A DNA stretch of 36,619 nucleotides from an uncultured Collinsella sp. (GTDB lineage: Bacteria > Actinomycetota > Coriobacteriia > Coriobacteriales > Coriobacteriaceae): assembly GCA_902494935.1 (NCBI GenBank), contig CABUVH010000005.1, positions 1-36,619 of the forward strand, given 5' to 3'. Both the position numbers and the translations under genes were made by a program. Shown here piece by piece: positions 22,947-31,162 of this stretch (position 1 is the stretch's first letter; every line of letters starts with the position of its first letter). The notes beneath the pieces were generated by a model that was not told where the DNA came from, ran no database searches, and saw only the letters and a list, made by a program, of their open reading frames with translations.

Positions 22947-24589
22947 TGGCTCGGTTGGATAGGGGCCCGGTGTCGGGCGCGGCGTGCGGCCCGGATATGC
23001 CGGCGATTGAGGTGCGGAGCCTGAGCTTTGCCTACCCCGGGGCTGATGCTGCGGTGCTCGAGGGGCTCGACTGGTCTGTTCCCCAAGGTGCATTTGCGCT
23101 GCTTGTTGGCGGTACCGGATCGGGTAAGTCGACGCTGCTGTCGCTGCTCAAGCCCGAGATTGCTCCGGCGGGCGAGCGCGCTGGCGAACTGCTCGTGCTG
23201 GGCGAGAACGTTGCCGACATGGACGTGCGCGCGTCTGCGGAGCGCGTGGGCTACGTGTTCCAGGATCCCGAGAACCAGATTGTGTGCGAGACCGTGTGGC
23301 ACGAGATGGCGTTTGGGCTAGAGAATCTGGGTGTGTCGCGCGACGAGATGCGCCGCCGTGTTGCCGAGACCAGCTATTTCTTTGGTCTGGAGGACTGGCT
23401 TCATCGTGATACCGATACGCTTTCGGGTGGCCGCAAGCAGCTGCTGTCGCTTGCCGCCGTCCTGGCGCTGCGTCCGCGTGTGCTGTTACTCGACGAGCCC
23501 ACGTCTCAGCTCGATCCCGTTGCCGAGAAGAATTTTCTGCACGCGCTGTTTCGCGTGAACCGTGAGCTGGGCTGCACGGTTGTTGTGGCTACGCATCAAC
23601 CGCGGCCGATGCTCGAGTATGCGACGCGTGCGTACCGGATTGAGGGCGGTCGCGTGCGCGAAGTGGCGGATATGGCTTCTTTGGGACGCCGAGAATCGCT
23701 GTTTTCCGACGACATGTTGGGGTGGGGTGCCATCCGATGTGCAAAAAACGGAGTATTCAGCAGACGTGAGGACAATTTGGGCTCTCTGGAGCCGCCCGGG
23801 GACGTATCGAGCGCGAAAAAAAGTTCGGAATTGGACAAATCGTCCGAATTTGTGGCGCAAACGTCGCTCGAGAACGGCTCGGAAGCGTTCCCGCGCACGG
23901 ATGGAAGCAGAATACTCCAAAAAATGTACGGCGGGTCGGCTACCACCTTGTCGGAAGGCTGGTTTCGCTACGATCGAGCGGGCGGTTGGGTGCTGCGTGG
24001 GCTCGACGTGGCGTTTTCGGCCGGTGCGGTGCATGCGATCGTGGGCGGTAACGGCTGCGGCAAGTCGACGATGCTCTCGGTGCTGGCGAAGACCGCCAAG
24101 CTGCAGCGCGGCCGCATGGTGCGCGGAGCGGCCTCGGCGGCGCTGCTGCCTCAGAATCCCAAAGCATTGCTGGTTGCCGAGACGGTTCGCGATGAGCTGA
24201 TGGAATGGGCCTCGACCTGCGGATATGACGAGAACTTGGCGCGGGAGCGTGCGGCGAGCTTGGGGTTGTCGGGTCTGGATGGACGCCATCCGTACGATCT
24301 TTCGGGCGGGCAGCGTCAACTGCTTGCATTGGCAAAACTGCTGCTAATCGGCCCCGAACTGCTATTGCTCGATGAGCCCACCAAGGGTCTAGACCTGTTC
24401 AGCCGCCGCATCATCGCCCGCGCCCTGCGTGACCATGCGAAGGCTGGCGGCACCGTCATCATGGCTACGCACGATTTGGACTTTGCCGAGCAGGTAGCCG
24501 ACGACGTCGTCATGATGTTTGACGGCGAGATTGCCTGCATGGAGCCGCCGGCCGACTTCTTTGCCGATAACGTGTTTTATAGGGCGTGA
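22946..24589 (+). CDS. Fused double ATPase of an ECF transporter, with a repeat-derived linker
   Basis: The 547-residue protein joins two ABC ATPase domains that in most bacteria are separate EcfA1 and EcfA2. Domain 1 has Walker A GGTGSGKST near 54, signature LSGGRKQ and Walker B VLLLDEPTSQLD. Domain 2 has Walker A GGNGCGKST near 367, LSGGQRQ and LLLLDEPTKGLD. Both sites look catalytically intact. Residues ~265-331 form a Ser/Glu/Lys-rich linker with no similarity to ATPases. The DNA there (23739-23939) is bounded by GGAGTATTC/GAATACTCC inverted repeats and is more A-rich than the flanks. This suggests a repeat inserted in frame. The S component gene starts 4 bases after its stop. Confidence 0.9.
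   Translation: MARLDRGPVSGAACGPDMPAIEVRSLSFAYPGADAAVLEGLDWSVPQGAFALLVGGTGSGKSTLLSLLKPEIAPAGERAGELLVLGENVADMDVRASAERVGYVFQDPENQIVCETVWHEMAFGLENLGVSRDEMRRRVAETSYFFGLEDWLHRDTDTLSGGRKQLLSLAAVLALRPRVLLLDEPTSQLDPVAEKNFLHALFRVNRELGCTVVVATHQPRPMLEYATRAYRIEGGRVREVADMASLGRRESLFSDDMLGWGAIRCAKNGVFSRREDNLGSLEPPGDVSSAKKSSELDKSSEFVAQTSLENGSEAFPRTDGSRILQKMYGGSATTLSEGWFRYDRAGGWVLRGLDVAFSAGAVHAIVGGNGCGKSTMLSVLAKTAKLQRGRMVRGAASAALLPQNPKALLVAETVRDELMEWASTCGYDENLARERAASLGLSGLDGRHPYDLSGGQRQLLALAKLLLIGPELLLLDEPTKGLDLFSRRIIARALRDHAKAGGTVIMATHDLDFAEQVADDVVMMFDGEIACMEPPADFFADNVFYRA
23739..23939. repeat. Repeat-like segment inside the fused EcfA coding region
   Basis: GGAGTATTC at 23750-23758 and GAATACTCC at 23910-23918 are inverted. 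Each is flanked on the outside by a run of six A residues on the plus strand and short matching ends. Internally, GGAC-AAATC-GTCC with flanking AATT forms a hairpin near 23829-23851. The segment is about 200 bp, close to 67 codons, and keeps the reading frame open. Confidence 0.5.
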
Positions 24590-24593
24590 TGGG

Positions 24594-25307
24594 ATGACGG
24601 ATTATCGCGTCGCGCGCTTGCTTGCAAAACTGGAGGTCCCGCTGTTGTTGGCGGTGCCGGCGGTGATGGCTGCCGCGTTGCTGTCGGGTGTTGAGCAGGC
24701 AGCATTGGCCATGCTGGTTGTGGTGGCGCTGGTGCTCGCGCTGTTCTTTGCGGGTTACGAGGCATCTCGTCCGGGTTTGCGCCAGATTATGCCCACGCTG
24801 GTTCTGGCAGCATTGGCCGCGGCGGGGCGCATCTTGTTTGGCCCCATTCCCGACTTTAAACCCGTGAGTGCCATCGCCATTATCGCGGGGGCGACGCTTG
24901 GTCGCCGCAATGGTTTTATGGTCGGTGCGTTGGCGGCGCTGACCAGCAATTTCTTTTTTGGGCAGGGCATGTGGACGCCGTGGCAGATGTATGCCTGGGG
25001 GCTCGTGGGATACGTTGGCGGTGCGCTGGCGCATGCCGGCGCTTTTGATCGCGCCGATGGCACCGTGCGTATGCCGGCGCTGCTAACCTACGGCTTTGCT
25101 TCGGGTTTGCTGTACGGCGTTGTGATCAACGCCTACGACATTATCGGTTTTGTTCAACCGCTCACGTGGGCGGGTGCCATGGCACGTCTTGCCACGGCAG
25201 TGCCGTTCGATATCACACACGGCCTCGCGACCTGCGTGTTCTTGGCTGCCTTGTACAAGCCTTGGTGCCGTCGCATTAACCGTGTCGTCGTGAAATACGG
25301 GCTGTAA
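24594..25307 (+). CDS. ECF transporter substrate-binding (S) component
   Basis: The 237-residue membrane protein has about six hydrophobic segments. It has the S-component style sequence GRILFGPIPDFKPVSAIAIIAGATLGRRNGFMVG, then SNFFFGQGMWTPWQMYAWGLVGYVGG. It would bind the vitamin or precursor and dock on EcfT plus the fused ATPase encoded upstream. The start at 24594 lies 4 bases after the ATPase stop. The substrate is not clear. The SNFFFGQGxWTPWQM region reminds me of predicted cobalamin-precursor (CblT-like) S components, but no B12 riboswitch or cobalamin gene is nearby. This is weak inference. Confidence 0.8.
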   Translation: MTDYRVARLLAKLEVPLLLAVPAVMAAALLSGVEQAALAMLVVVALVLALFFAGYEASRPGLRQIMPTLVLAALAAAGRILFGPIPDFKPVSAIAIIAGATLGRRNGFMVGALAALTSNFFFGQGMWTPWQMYAWGLVGYVGGALAHAGAFDRADGTVRMPALLTYGFASGLLYGVVINAYDIIGFVQPLTWAGAMARLATAVPFDITHGLATCVFLAALYKPWCRRINRVVVKYGL

Positions 25308-25332
25308 GGCATTTCGCGTTCCCTCACGAACT

Positions 25333-25393
25333 TGCGGTGGAATGGTTCTCGTTTTTGGCTATTTGCTGCCCAAACAGGAACTATTCCACCGCA
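25333..25393. repeat. 16-bp inverted repeat between convergent ecfS and xth genes
   Basis: TGCGGTGGAATGGTTC (25333-25348) pairs with 25378-25393 at 15 of 16 positions around a 29-base loop. A downstream CCTCTGTCCCCT stretch at 25431-25441 resembles the dispersed GGGACAGG family. There is no U-tract. It may act as a 3' protective hairpin for both genes. Confidence 0.65.
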
Positions 25394-25457
25394 CCTTATA
25401 GGGGGAGAGGGGTCACATGATCTGTTTTCCTCTGTCCCCTAGAGGAATTACTTGGGG

Positions 25458-26276
25458 CTAGAGCTCTAGCGTGAGGGTGACGGGGCAGTGGTCGCTGCCA
25501 AAGATGTCGCCGCGGATGCCGGTGTCGCGAACGTTGGCGGCGATCGAATCGCTTACCAGAAAGTAATCGATGCGCCAGCCGGCGTTGTTCTTGCGGGCAT
25601 TAAAGCGATAGCTCCACCAGCTGTAGACGCCCTCGACGTCGGGGTTTGCCGCGCGCCAGGTATCGGTAAAGCCGGCGTTGAGCAGCTCGGTAAACTTGCC
25701 GCGTTCCTCGTCCGAAAAGCCTGCGTTGCCGCGGTTGGACTTGGGGTTCTTAAGGTCGATCTCCTCATGCGCCACGTTAAAGTCGCCGCAGGTCACGACG
25801 GGTTTGCCGGTCTCGCGCTCGAGCGCGTTCAAAAAGCCGCGGTAGGCATCGTCCCAGGCCATACGCACGTCGATGCGCGCGAGCTCATTTTGTGCGTTGG
25901 GCGTGTAGACATCCACAAACCAGAATTTGTCGAATTCGAGCGCGCAGACGCGGCCCTCGGTTGCGGCTTGGGCGACGAGCGCGGCCGCCTCGCCTCCGCC
26001 GGCGTAGGGCAGCAGCGCATCGGCGCGCAGTACGCGCAGCGGCTCCTGGCGGCTAAAGACCGCGGTGCCCGAATAGCCTTTACGCTCGGCGTAGCTCCAG
26101 GTTTGGTGATAGCCGGGCAGGTCAATATCGACCTGGCCCTCCTGCAGCTTGGTCTCTTGCAGTGCCAGGATATCGACGTCGAGTTCTTGCGCGATCTGGA
26201 TAAAGCTCGGGTCCTTTTTGAGCACGGCGCGCAGGCCGTTGACGTTCCACGAGGCGAAAGTGTAAGTCTGAGGCAT
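25458..26276 (-). CDS. xth: Exodeoxyribonuclease III family DNA repair nuclease
   Basis: The 272-residue product is an AP endonuclease/3'-5' exonuclease of the ExoA/XthA family used in base excision repair. Catalytic motifs are FASWNVNGLRAVL (metal-binding N), LALQETKLQ (E), GDFNVAHEEIDLKNP (D and N), and WWSYRFNARKNNAGWRIDYFLVS. The terminal GSDHCPVTL carries the general-base D-H pair. AAAGGA lies upstream of the ATG. It is a single-gene unit convergent with the ECF operon and divergent from the sirtuin gene. Confidence 0.95.
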   Translation of the reverse strand: MPQTYTFASWNVNGLRAVLKKDPSFIQIAQELDVDILALQETKLQEGQVDIDLPGYHQTWSYAERKGYSGTAVFSRQEPLRVLRADALLPYAGGGEAAALVAQAATEGRVCALEFDKFWFVDVYTPNAQNELARIDVRMAWDDAYRGFLNALERETGKPVVTCGDFNVAHEEIDLKNPKSNRGNAGFSDEERGKFTELLNAGFTDTWRAANPDVEGVYSWWSYRFNARKNNAGWRIDYFLVSDSIAANVRDTGIRGDIFGSDHCPVTLTLEL

Positions 26277-26411
26277 GGTGTCCTTTCGACGGGGTTGGCA
26301 GGCTTAAGATTAGCGCAACAGGGGCGGGGTGGGATCCGCGCATGCTGACTTAAAGGCCGCATGCTGGGACGTCACTCAACGCTGCCCGACTAACAAGGAC
26401 GGAGGACTCAT

Positions 26412-27164
26412 ATGACGCAGGCAATATCGGACCCCAGGCAGGCCTCCGCCGCGCTGGCGGATCTGTTTGACACCCACAAGCGCGTGGTCTTCTTTGGCGG
26501 CGCTGGTGTTTCCACGGCAAGTGGCATCCCCGATTTCCGCAGCGTTGACGGCCTGTATCACCAGCAGTTTGCCTATCCGCCCGAGACCATGCTGTCGCAT
26601 AGCTTTTACGAGGCGCATCCGGCCGAGTTCTTCGACTTCTACCGCACCAAGATGATCGCGCTTGGCGCCAAGCCCAATCGCTGCCACACCAAGCTGGCCG
26701 AGCTGGAGCGCGCCGGCAAGCTCGACGCCGTGGTGACGCAAAATATCGACGGTCTGCACCAGGCGGCCGGCTCGCAGCGCGTGTTCGAGCTGCACGGATC
26801 GGTCCATCGCAACATTTGCCAGTCGTGCGGCGCGGTCTATAGCGCCGAGTGGATTTGCTCGCGCGAGCACGAGGACGCCGCGGGCGTGCCTGTGTGTCCT
26901 GCGTGCGGCGGGCGCATCAAGCCCGATGTGGTGCTCTACGAGGAGCCGCTCGATGAGCATGTGCTGACCGGTGCCGTTGCCGCCATCGCCGCGGCCGATG
27001 CCCTCATTGTGGGTGGGACCTCGCTCGTGGTGTATCCGGCGGCGGGCCTTACGCGTTACTTTACCGGCGATACGCTGGCCATATGCAACCTTGCTCCCAC
27101 CGATCAGGATGCAAATGCCGACCTGCTGATTTCTTGCGACATCGCGGCCGCGTTTGCGTTCTAG
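26412..27164 (+). CDS. cobB: Sirtuin, NAD-dependent protein deacylase
   Basis: The 250-residue product removes acetyl or related groups from lysines using NAD+. Motifs in order are VVFFGGAGVSTASGIPDFRS (NAD-binding), TQNIDGLHQAAGS, ELHGSVH with the catalytic histidine, and a zinc ribbon CQSCGAVY with CPACGGRIKPDVVLYEE. GGTSLVVYPAAGL completes the set. The region after the first motif reads FFDFYRTKMIALGAKPN, which lacks the Y-x-x-R pair used by desuccinylase-type CobB, so deacetylation is more likely. GGAGGACT precedes the ATG. The symbol is given by family, not by proven orthology. Confidence 0.93.
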   Translation: MTQAISDPRQASAALADLFDTHKRVVFFGGAGVSTASGIPDFRSVDGLYHQQFAYPPETMLSHSFYEAHPAEFFDFYRTKMIALGAKPNRCHTKLAELERAGKLDAVVTQNIDGLHQAAGSQRVFELHGSVHRNICQSCGAVYSAEWICSREHEDAAGVPVCPACGGRIKPDVVLYEEPLDEHVLTGAVAAIAAADALIVGGTSLVVYPAAGLTRYFTGDTLAICNLAPTDQDANADLLISCDIAAAFAF

Positions 27165-27178
27165 CCCGCGCGCGCGGA

Positions 27179-27253
27179 TACAATAGAAAGACTGAGTGCA
27201 AAGCGACCCCGCCGCCAGCTCCCCAGGCTCGGCGGCGTGGGCATTTTAGGAGG
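27179..27253 (+). promoter_or_regulatory. folP-folK leader with candidate -10, hairpin and ribosome site
   Basis: TACAAT at 27179-27184 is a candidate -10. GCCGCC (27211-27216) and GGCGGC (27231-27236) form a GC-rich hairpin in the leader. AGGAGG at 27248-27253 sets the ATG at 27260 with 6-base spacing; an in-frame ATG at 27254 abuts the site directly. Confidence 0.45.
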
Positions 27254-27259
27254 ATGTTC

Positions 27260-29002
27260 ATGGCGAACGACAGCAAGACATGGCGGTGCGGAAAGTACGA
27301 GCTCAGCTTTGACCGTCCGCGCATCATGGGCGTCCTCAACGTGACGCCCGATTCGTTTAGCGATGGCGGGGAGCACTTCGACCCCGATGCCGCCATCGAG
27401 TACGGCCTGGCGATGCTCGACGCCGGCGCCGACATCATCGACGTGGGCGGCGAGTCCACGCGCCCCGGCTTTACCCCGGTCAACCCCGACGAGGAGGCTC
27501 GCCGCGTGTTGCCCGTGGTGCGCGCGCTGGCCAAGGAGGGCGCCATCGTCTCGATCGACACGCGTCATGTGGCGGTTGCCAAGGCGGCCGTGCGCTGCGG
27601 CGCCTCGATCGTCAACGACGTGACCGGCTTCACCGATCCCAAGATGGTCGAGTTCGTTAAGACGAGCACTTGCGGCGTCATCGTGATGCATGCCGGCGAG
27701 GTCGCCGCGCCCGTCCGCACGCACGCAACGGTGCAGCTCGATACCTCGGCAGCGGCGTTTGTTGCCGAGAAGGCGCGCGAGGCGGCTGCCGAGGCCGCGC
27801 GTGAGGCCGAGAAGCCGGCTCGCCGCCGTCGCGGCAAGTTGCTGGGCGAGCCTAAGCCGGAGGCCAAGCTTCCGGGCGGCGTGGTGCAGCCCTCGTTGCC
27901 GTTTGGCGAACCGGAGCCCACGTCCGAGCCTGCAAGCGAGCAGGAGACGCCGGCCGCCGAGCGGGCTGCTGCCGCCGAGACCGTCGCGCCCGCGCCCGAG
28001 GCCGCGCCCGCAGCCACCGAGGCCGCATCGGAGTCCAATGACCGCCTGGCCGCCATGATGCGCCGCAGTGCCCGCCGTGAGGAGGCCTATGTGCCCACCT
28101 CGCAGCTCCGCCGCTTTACCCTGCCCGATTCGGCGCCCATCATGCGCCGCGTCATGGGCTTTCTGTCCGACCAGGCCCGCACGCTCATCCATGCCGGCGT
28201 GTCGCGCGACCGCATCTGCATCGATCCTGGCCCGGGCTTTGGTAAGTCGGCTAACGAGGACATCGTCATCCAGCGCGAGACTGCCAAGATGGCGTCGCTG
28301 GGCTACCCGCTCATGTGCGCCGTGTCGCGCAAGCGTTTTGTGGGCGCTATCTCGGGCGTGACCGAGGCCGCCGCGCGCGATGCCGCCACGTTTGGCGTGT
28401 GCCTGGGCGCCATCCAGGCCGGTGCCAACATCGTGCGCGTGCACGACGCCGCGGGTTTTGCGCAGTTCCTGAACGGCTACTGGGCGGTTGCCAAGCCGCA
28501 GCCGCGCCGCGCGTTTGTGGCCGTGGGCTCCAACCTGGGGCATCGCTGCGACAACATCCGCGCCGCACGCGAGATGATCGCCGAGATCCCACTTACCTGC
28601 GTGTCTAACTCCTCCAAGATTTACGAGAGCGAGCCGGCCTACGAGACGCGCCAGGACGCGTTTGCCAACGCCGTCATCGAGATCAAGACCGAGCTGGCGC
28701 CGTTGGTGCTGCTCGACGAGCTCATGAAGATCGAGGCCGAGCTGGGGCGCGACCGCTCCAAAAAGGCCAAGGCCAACGGTCCGCGCACCATCGACCTGGA
28801 CCTGCTGTGGATGGACGGCGAGACCCACGGCGGCAAAAAGCTGCGCCTGCCGCATCCGCTGATCGGCGAGCGCGATTTTGTGCTGGTGCCGCTCGAGGAC
28901 TTGATGCACGACCCGGCGCGGTTCTTCCGCTACAACGGCGTCGAGGTCAAGGAGCCTGAGGACCGTGTGGGCCATATCGTGGGCGAATTGGGACGTATGT
29001 AG
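27260..29002 (+). CDS. folP-folK: Fused dihydropteroate synthase / HPPK (FolP-FolK) with a large insertion in the FolP barrel
   Basis: The 580-residue protein carries out two steps of folate synthesis. FolP condenses pterin pyrophosphate with p-aminobenzoate, and FolK pyrophosphorylates hydroxymethyl-dihydropterin. FolP motifs are NVTPDSFSDGG, DVGGESTRPG, VSIDTRH, SIVNDVTGF, M143-H144, D322 in DPGPGFGKS, VSRKRFVG and VRVHD, all present. Between H144 and D322 there are 178 residues where typical enzymes have about 50. The extra ~125 (roughly 160-285) are Ala/Pro/Glu-rich with an RRRRGK patch and look disordered. FolK starts near 415 (RAFVAVGSNLGHR) and has GPRTIDLDLLWMD and LPHPLIGERDFVLVPL. 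No folB, folE or folC lies nearby. A biotin-ligase-like gene begins immediately after the stop. Confidence 0.93.
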   Translation: MANDSKTWRCGKYELSFDRPRIMGVLNVTPDSFSDGGEHFDPDAAIEYGLAMLDAGADIIDVGGESTRPGFTPVNPDEEARRVLPVVRALAKEGAIVSIDTRHVAVAKAAVRCGASIVNDVTGFTDPKMVEFVKTSTCGVIVMHAGEVAAPVRTHATVQLDTSAAAFVAEKAREAAAEAAREAEKPARRRRGKLLGEPKPEAKLPGGVVQPSLPFGEPEPTSEPASEQETPAAERAAAAETVAPAPEAAPAATEAASESNDRLAAMMRRSARREEAYVPTSQLRRFTLPDSAPIMRRVMGFLSDQARTLIHAGVSRDRICIDPGPGFGKSANEDIVIQRETAKMASLGYPLMCAVSRKRFVGAISGVTEAAARDAATFGVCLGAIQAGANIVRVHDAAGFAQFLNGYWAVAKPQPRRAFVAVGSNLGHRCDNIRAAREMIAEIPLTCVSNSSKIYESEPAYETRQDAFANAVIEIKTELAPLVLLDELMKIEAELGRDRSKKAKANGPRTIDLDLLWMDGETHGGKKLRLPHPLIGERDFVLVPLEDLMHDPARFFRYNGVEVKEPEDRVGHIVGELGRM

Positions 29003-29704
29003 ATGATCGAGATGAATGCTGTTGCCGCCGGCACCGAGCTCGACGCGGCGCGTGACGCGGGCCGCGAGGGCGTATCCGCGGGCTGGTGCGCGTGGAGTGC
29101 GGGCGATGCATCGCTGACGTTTTCGCTGGTCGTGCGTCCGAATGTGAACATGCATGCCTTCCATGGCCTGCCGTTTGTGGCCGCGATGGGCATGATGGAC
29201 GCGCTCGTGGGCACGGCTTCGACGCCGGGGTTGGGCCTTGCCGGTAAGGTGGGTATCCAGTGGCCGAGCGACATTGTGTGCGGCGCGCCCGCGTTTGAGA
29301 CGTCGTTCGCGCGCGTCGCCGTCAACGGTGGTGCCGGTGCTGCGGGCATGTTCGGTGCCGTGACGGTGGATATTGAGCATTCGGCGTTGAGCGAGCTTGG
29401 TGTGGACGTAGCTGACGAAGCGCTGGTCGAGGCGTTGGCCGTCGCCGTGCTGACCCGTGTGGACACCTGGGCGGTTGTTGCCAACACGCCGCAAGGCGCC
29501 GCAGGGCCGCTGGCTCCCGTGCTGGGCGAGTATTTCGACATGGTACCGCTGCTGGGCCGCCAAGTTGCGGCGGTGTCGCCCAACGGCTTGCCGCTTGCGG
29601 TCGGTGTGTTTGCAGGCCTGGACATCTGGGGCCGCGCGACCATTAAGACCGATGCCGGCGAGCAGGAGTTTCCGCCCGAGGCCGTGCGCATTCGCGGGCT
29701 GTAG
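29003..29704 (+). CDS. Degenerate biotin/lipoate ligase-like protein
   Basis: The 233-residue product resembles the catalytic core of the BPL/LplA family. It shows SLTFSLVVRPNV, a helix GLPFVAAMGMMDALV, then VGIQWPSDIVCGAPAFETSFARV and a small C-terminal beta domain (WGRATIKTDAGEQEFPPEAVRIRGL). Intact biotin ligases have a GRGRxGRxW loop near the N-terminus and KWPNDI. Here the loop is absent and the lysine is glutamine with Asn changed to Ser. No N-terminal DNA-binding domain is present. Activity is doubtful; it may have another ligand or a structural role. The ATG follows the folP-folK stop directly without a clear ribosome site, implying translational coupling. Confidence 0.6.
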   Translation: MIEMNAVAAGTELDAARDAGREGVSAGWCAWSAGDASLTFSLVVRPNVNMHAFHGLPFVAAMGMMDALVGTASTPGLGLAGKVGIQWPSDIVCGAPAFETSFARVAVNGGAGAAGMFGAVTVDIEHSALSELGVDVADEALVEALAVAVLTRVDTWAVVANTPQGAAGPLAPVLGEYFDMVPLLGRQVAAVSPNGLPLAVGVFAGLDIWGRATIKTDAGEQEFPPEAVRIRGL

Positions 29705-29743
29705 CGCGGGGCGTTCGCGCCCAAAGATAGACATGACAACAAG

Positions 29744-29771
29744 ACCCTCCTCGGCCTGTGCCGGGGAGGGT
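29744..29771 (+). terminator. Intrinsic terminator of the folP-folK operon
   Basis: ACCCTCC-t-CGGC pairs with GCCG-g-GGAGGGT around CTGT, followed by TTTTG. It is placed 40 bases after the biotin-ligase-like gene. Confidence 0.85.
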
Positions 29772-29803
29772 TTTGCCTATCTGGGGAATGGGTTGCCAGC
29801 GCC

Positions 29804-29844
29804 CTATTCCTCAAAACTGAAAATCTTTCGATTTTGAGGAATAG
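29804..29844. repeat. 41-nt palindromic repeat, copy 1
   Basis: CTATTCCTCAAAA and TTTTGAGGAATAG form 13-bp arms around a 15-base loop that starts CTGAAAA. The first 20 bases are identical in all three copies. Confidence 0.85.
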
Positions 29845-29889
29845 AATTAAGCCAGCTCGGCCTTTAGCGAGGTATATTCGTTACAGAGC

Positions 29890-29930
29890 CTATTCCTCAA
29901 AACTGAAAAATTTTCGTTTTTGAGGAATAG
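29890..29930. repeat. 41-nt palindromic repeat, copy 2
   Basis: It has the same 13-bp arms as the copy at 29804 and differs only in loop bases. It ends 27 bases before the start codon of the AAA ATPase and could form a hairpin in its leader. Confidence 0.85.
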
Positions 29931-29956
29931 CGATAAAAGACCGCGAGGAGGCCCCA

Positions 29957-31153
29957 ATGAAACTCATCAATAGAACGTCATATATGGACACGTTGACGAG
30001 CCTTATTGGCGTGCCGGACATCAAGGTCATCACGGGCATCCGGCGTAGCGGTAAATCAAAATTGCTCGAGGCCCTCCGCGATTACGTGGAGGCAAATCTG
30101 TCCAATTCGAATGTCATCCATATCAACTACAACCTCGATGAGTTCGAGAACCTGCTCGAGTATCACGCGTTGCTCGCCTATGTAAAAGAGCATCGAGTGG
30201 CCGGCAAGCAAAACTTTCTGTTTATCGATGAAGTTCAGATGTGCGACGGTTTTGAACGCGCGATTAACAGCCTTCACGCATCCGAGCAGTACGACATCTT
30301 CATCACCGGATCGAATGCCTTTTTGCTGTCGAGCGATCTGTCGACGCTCTTTACGGGGCGCACGTTCGAGATCGAGGTTTTCCCATTCTCGTTTGAGGAG
30401 TATCGTCTCTATGGCGACGAGGGCGAGGTCGACCGCGACTTCGATGAGTACGCGAGAACCGGCGGTATGTCCGGCTCTTACCCTTATCCACTGCAGGAGC
30501 AGCGCTATCAATATCTCTCCAACGTCTTTAAGACGCTCATTGTGAGGGATATCGTGCAACGGCATAACGTGAGAAACGAATCGGCGCTGCTGCGCATTGC
30601 CGATTACATGATGGACAACGTTTCCAACATTACGTCGGCACGCAACATTACGGATGTTTTGAATGCGGATGGGCTAAAGATAACGAACAAGACGGTCGGC
30701 GCGTACATGGGGTACCTGTGCGATGCGTTTGCCTTCTATAAAGTTCGTCGATATGACATCCGCGGCAAGAAATACCTTAAGAGCGGCGAGAAGTATTACC
30801 TGGCAGACCATGCGTTCAAATACGCGCTGCTCGGTACACGCGATATGGACTGGGGTCGCGTGTACGAGAACATGGTGGCCATCGAGCTGCTGCGCCGCGG
30901 ATATGAGGTATACGTCGGCGTACTCTATAAAAAGGAAATAGACTTTGTAGCAATCAAGCGAAGCGAGAAGCTCTACATTCAGGTGAGCGACGACATCAGC
31001 TCGGATAAGACATTTGAACGCGAGATTTCACCACTGCTGAGCATTGGCGACGCGTACCCCAAGATGATTCTCGCCCGCACGCATCACGAGGCCACGGACC
31101 GCAATGGGGTGCAGATCGTGGACCTGGCGAGGTGGCTGTGCGACGAGGCCTAG
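29957..31153 (+). CDS. AAA+ ATPase of the DUF4143 type
   Basis: The 398-residue protein belongs to the widespread family of bacterial ATP-binding proteins with an AAA_14 ATPase domain and a DUF4143 C-terminal domain. The Walker A is GIRRSGKS (residues 27-34), the Walker B FLFIDEVQ (about 86-93), followed by a sensor-like ITGSNAFLLSS and FPFSFEEY. The C-terminal half has YLADHAFKYALLG, ENMVAIELLRRGYEVYVG and EIDFVAIKRSEKLYIQVS near 327. These resemble a PD-(D/E)XK nuclease-like core (E-I-D ... Q-V). Cellular function of the family is not established. GAGGAGG at 29943-29949 precedes the ATG. Identical palindromes lie on both sides, and codon use is less GC-rich than its neighbours, hinting at transfer. 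Confidence 0.88.
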   Translation: MKLINRTSYMDTLTSLIGVPDIKVITGIRRSGKSKLLEALRDYVEANLSNSNVIHINYNLDEFENLLEYHALLAYVKEHRVAGKQNFLFIDEVQMCDGFERAINSLHASEQYDIFITGSNAFLLSSDLSTLFTGRTFEIEVFPFSFEEYRLYGDEGEVDRDFDEYARTGGMSGSYPYPLQEQRYQYLSNVFKTLIVRDIVQRHNVRNESALLRIADYMMDNVSNITSARNITDVLNADGLKITNKTVGAYMGYLCDAFAFYKVRRYDIRGKKYLKSGEKYYLADHAFKYALLGTRDMDWGRVYENMVAIELLRRGYEVYVGVLYKKEIDFVAIKRSEKLYIQVSDDISSDKTFEREISPLLSIGDAYPKMILARTHHEATDRNGVQIVDLARWLCDEA

Positions 31154-31162
31154 CAGAAAGTC

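Noticed and set aside
27161..29734. An 857-residue open frame antisense to folP-folK
   Set aside because: His/Arg/Gly-rich shadow composition opposite a well-supported gene.
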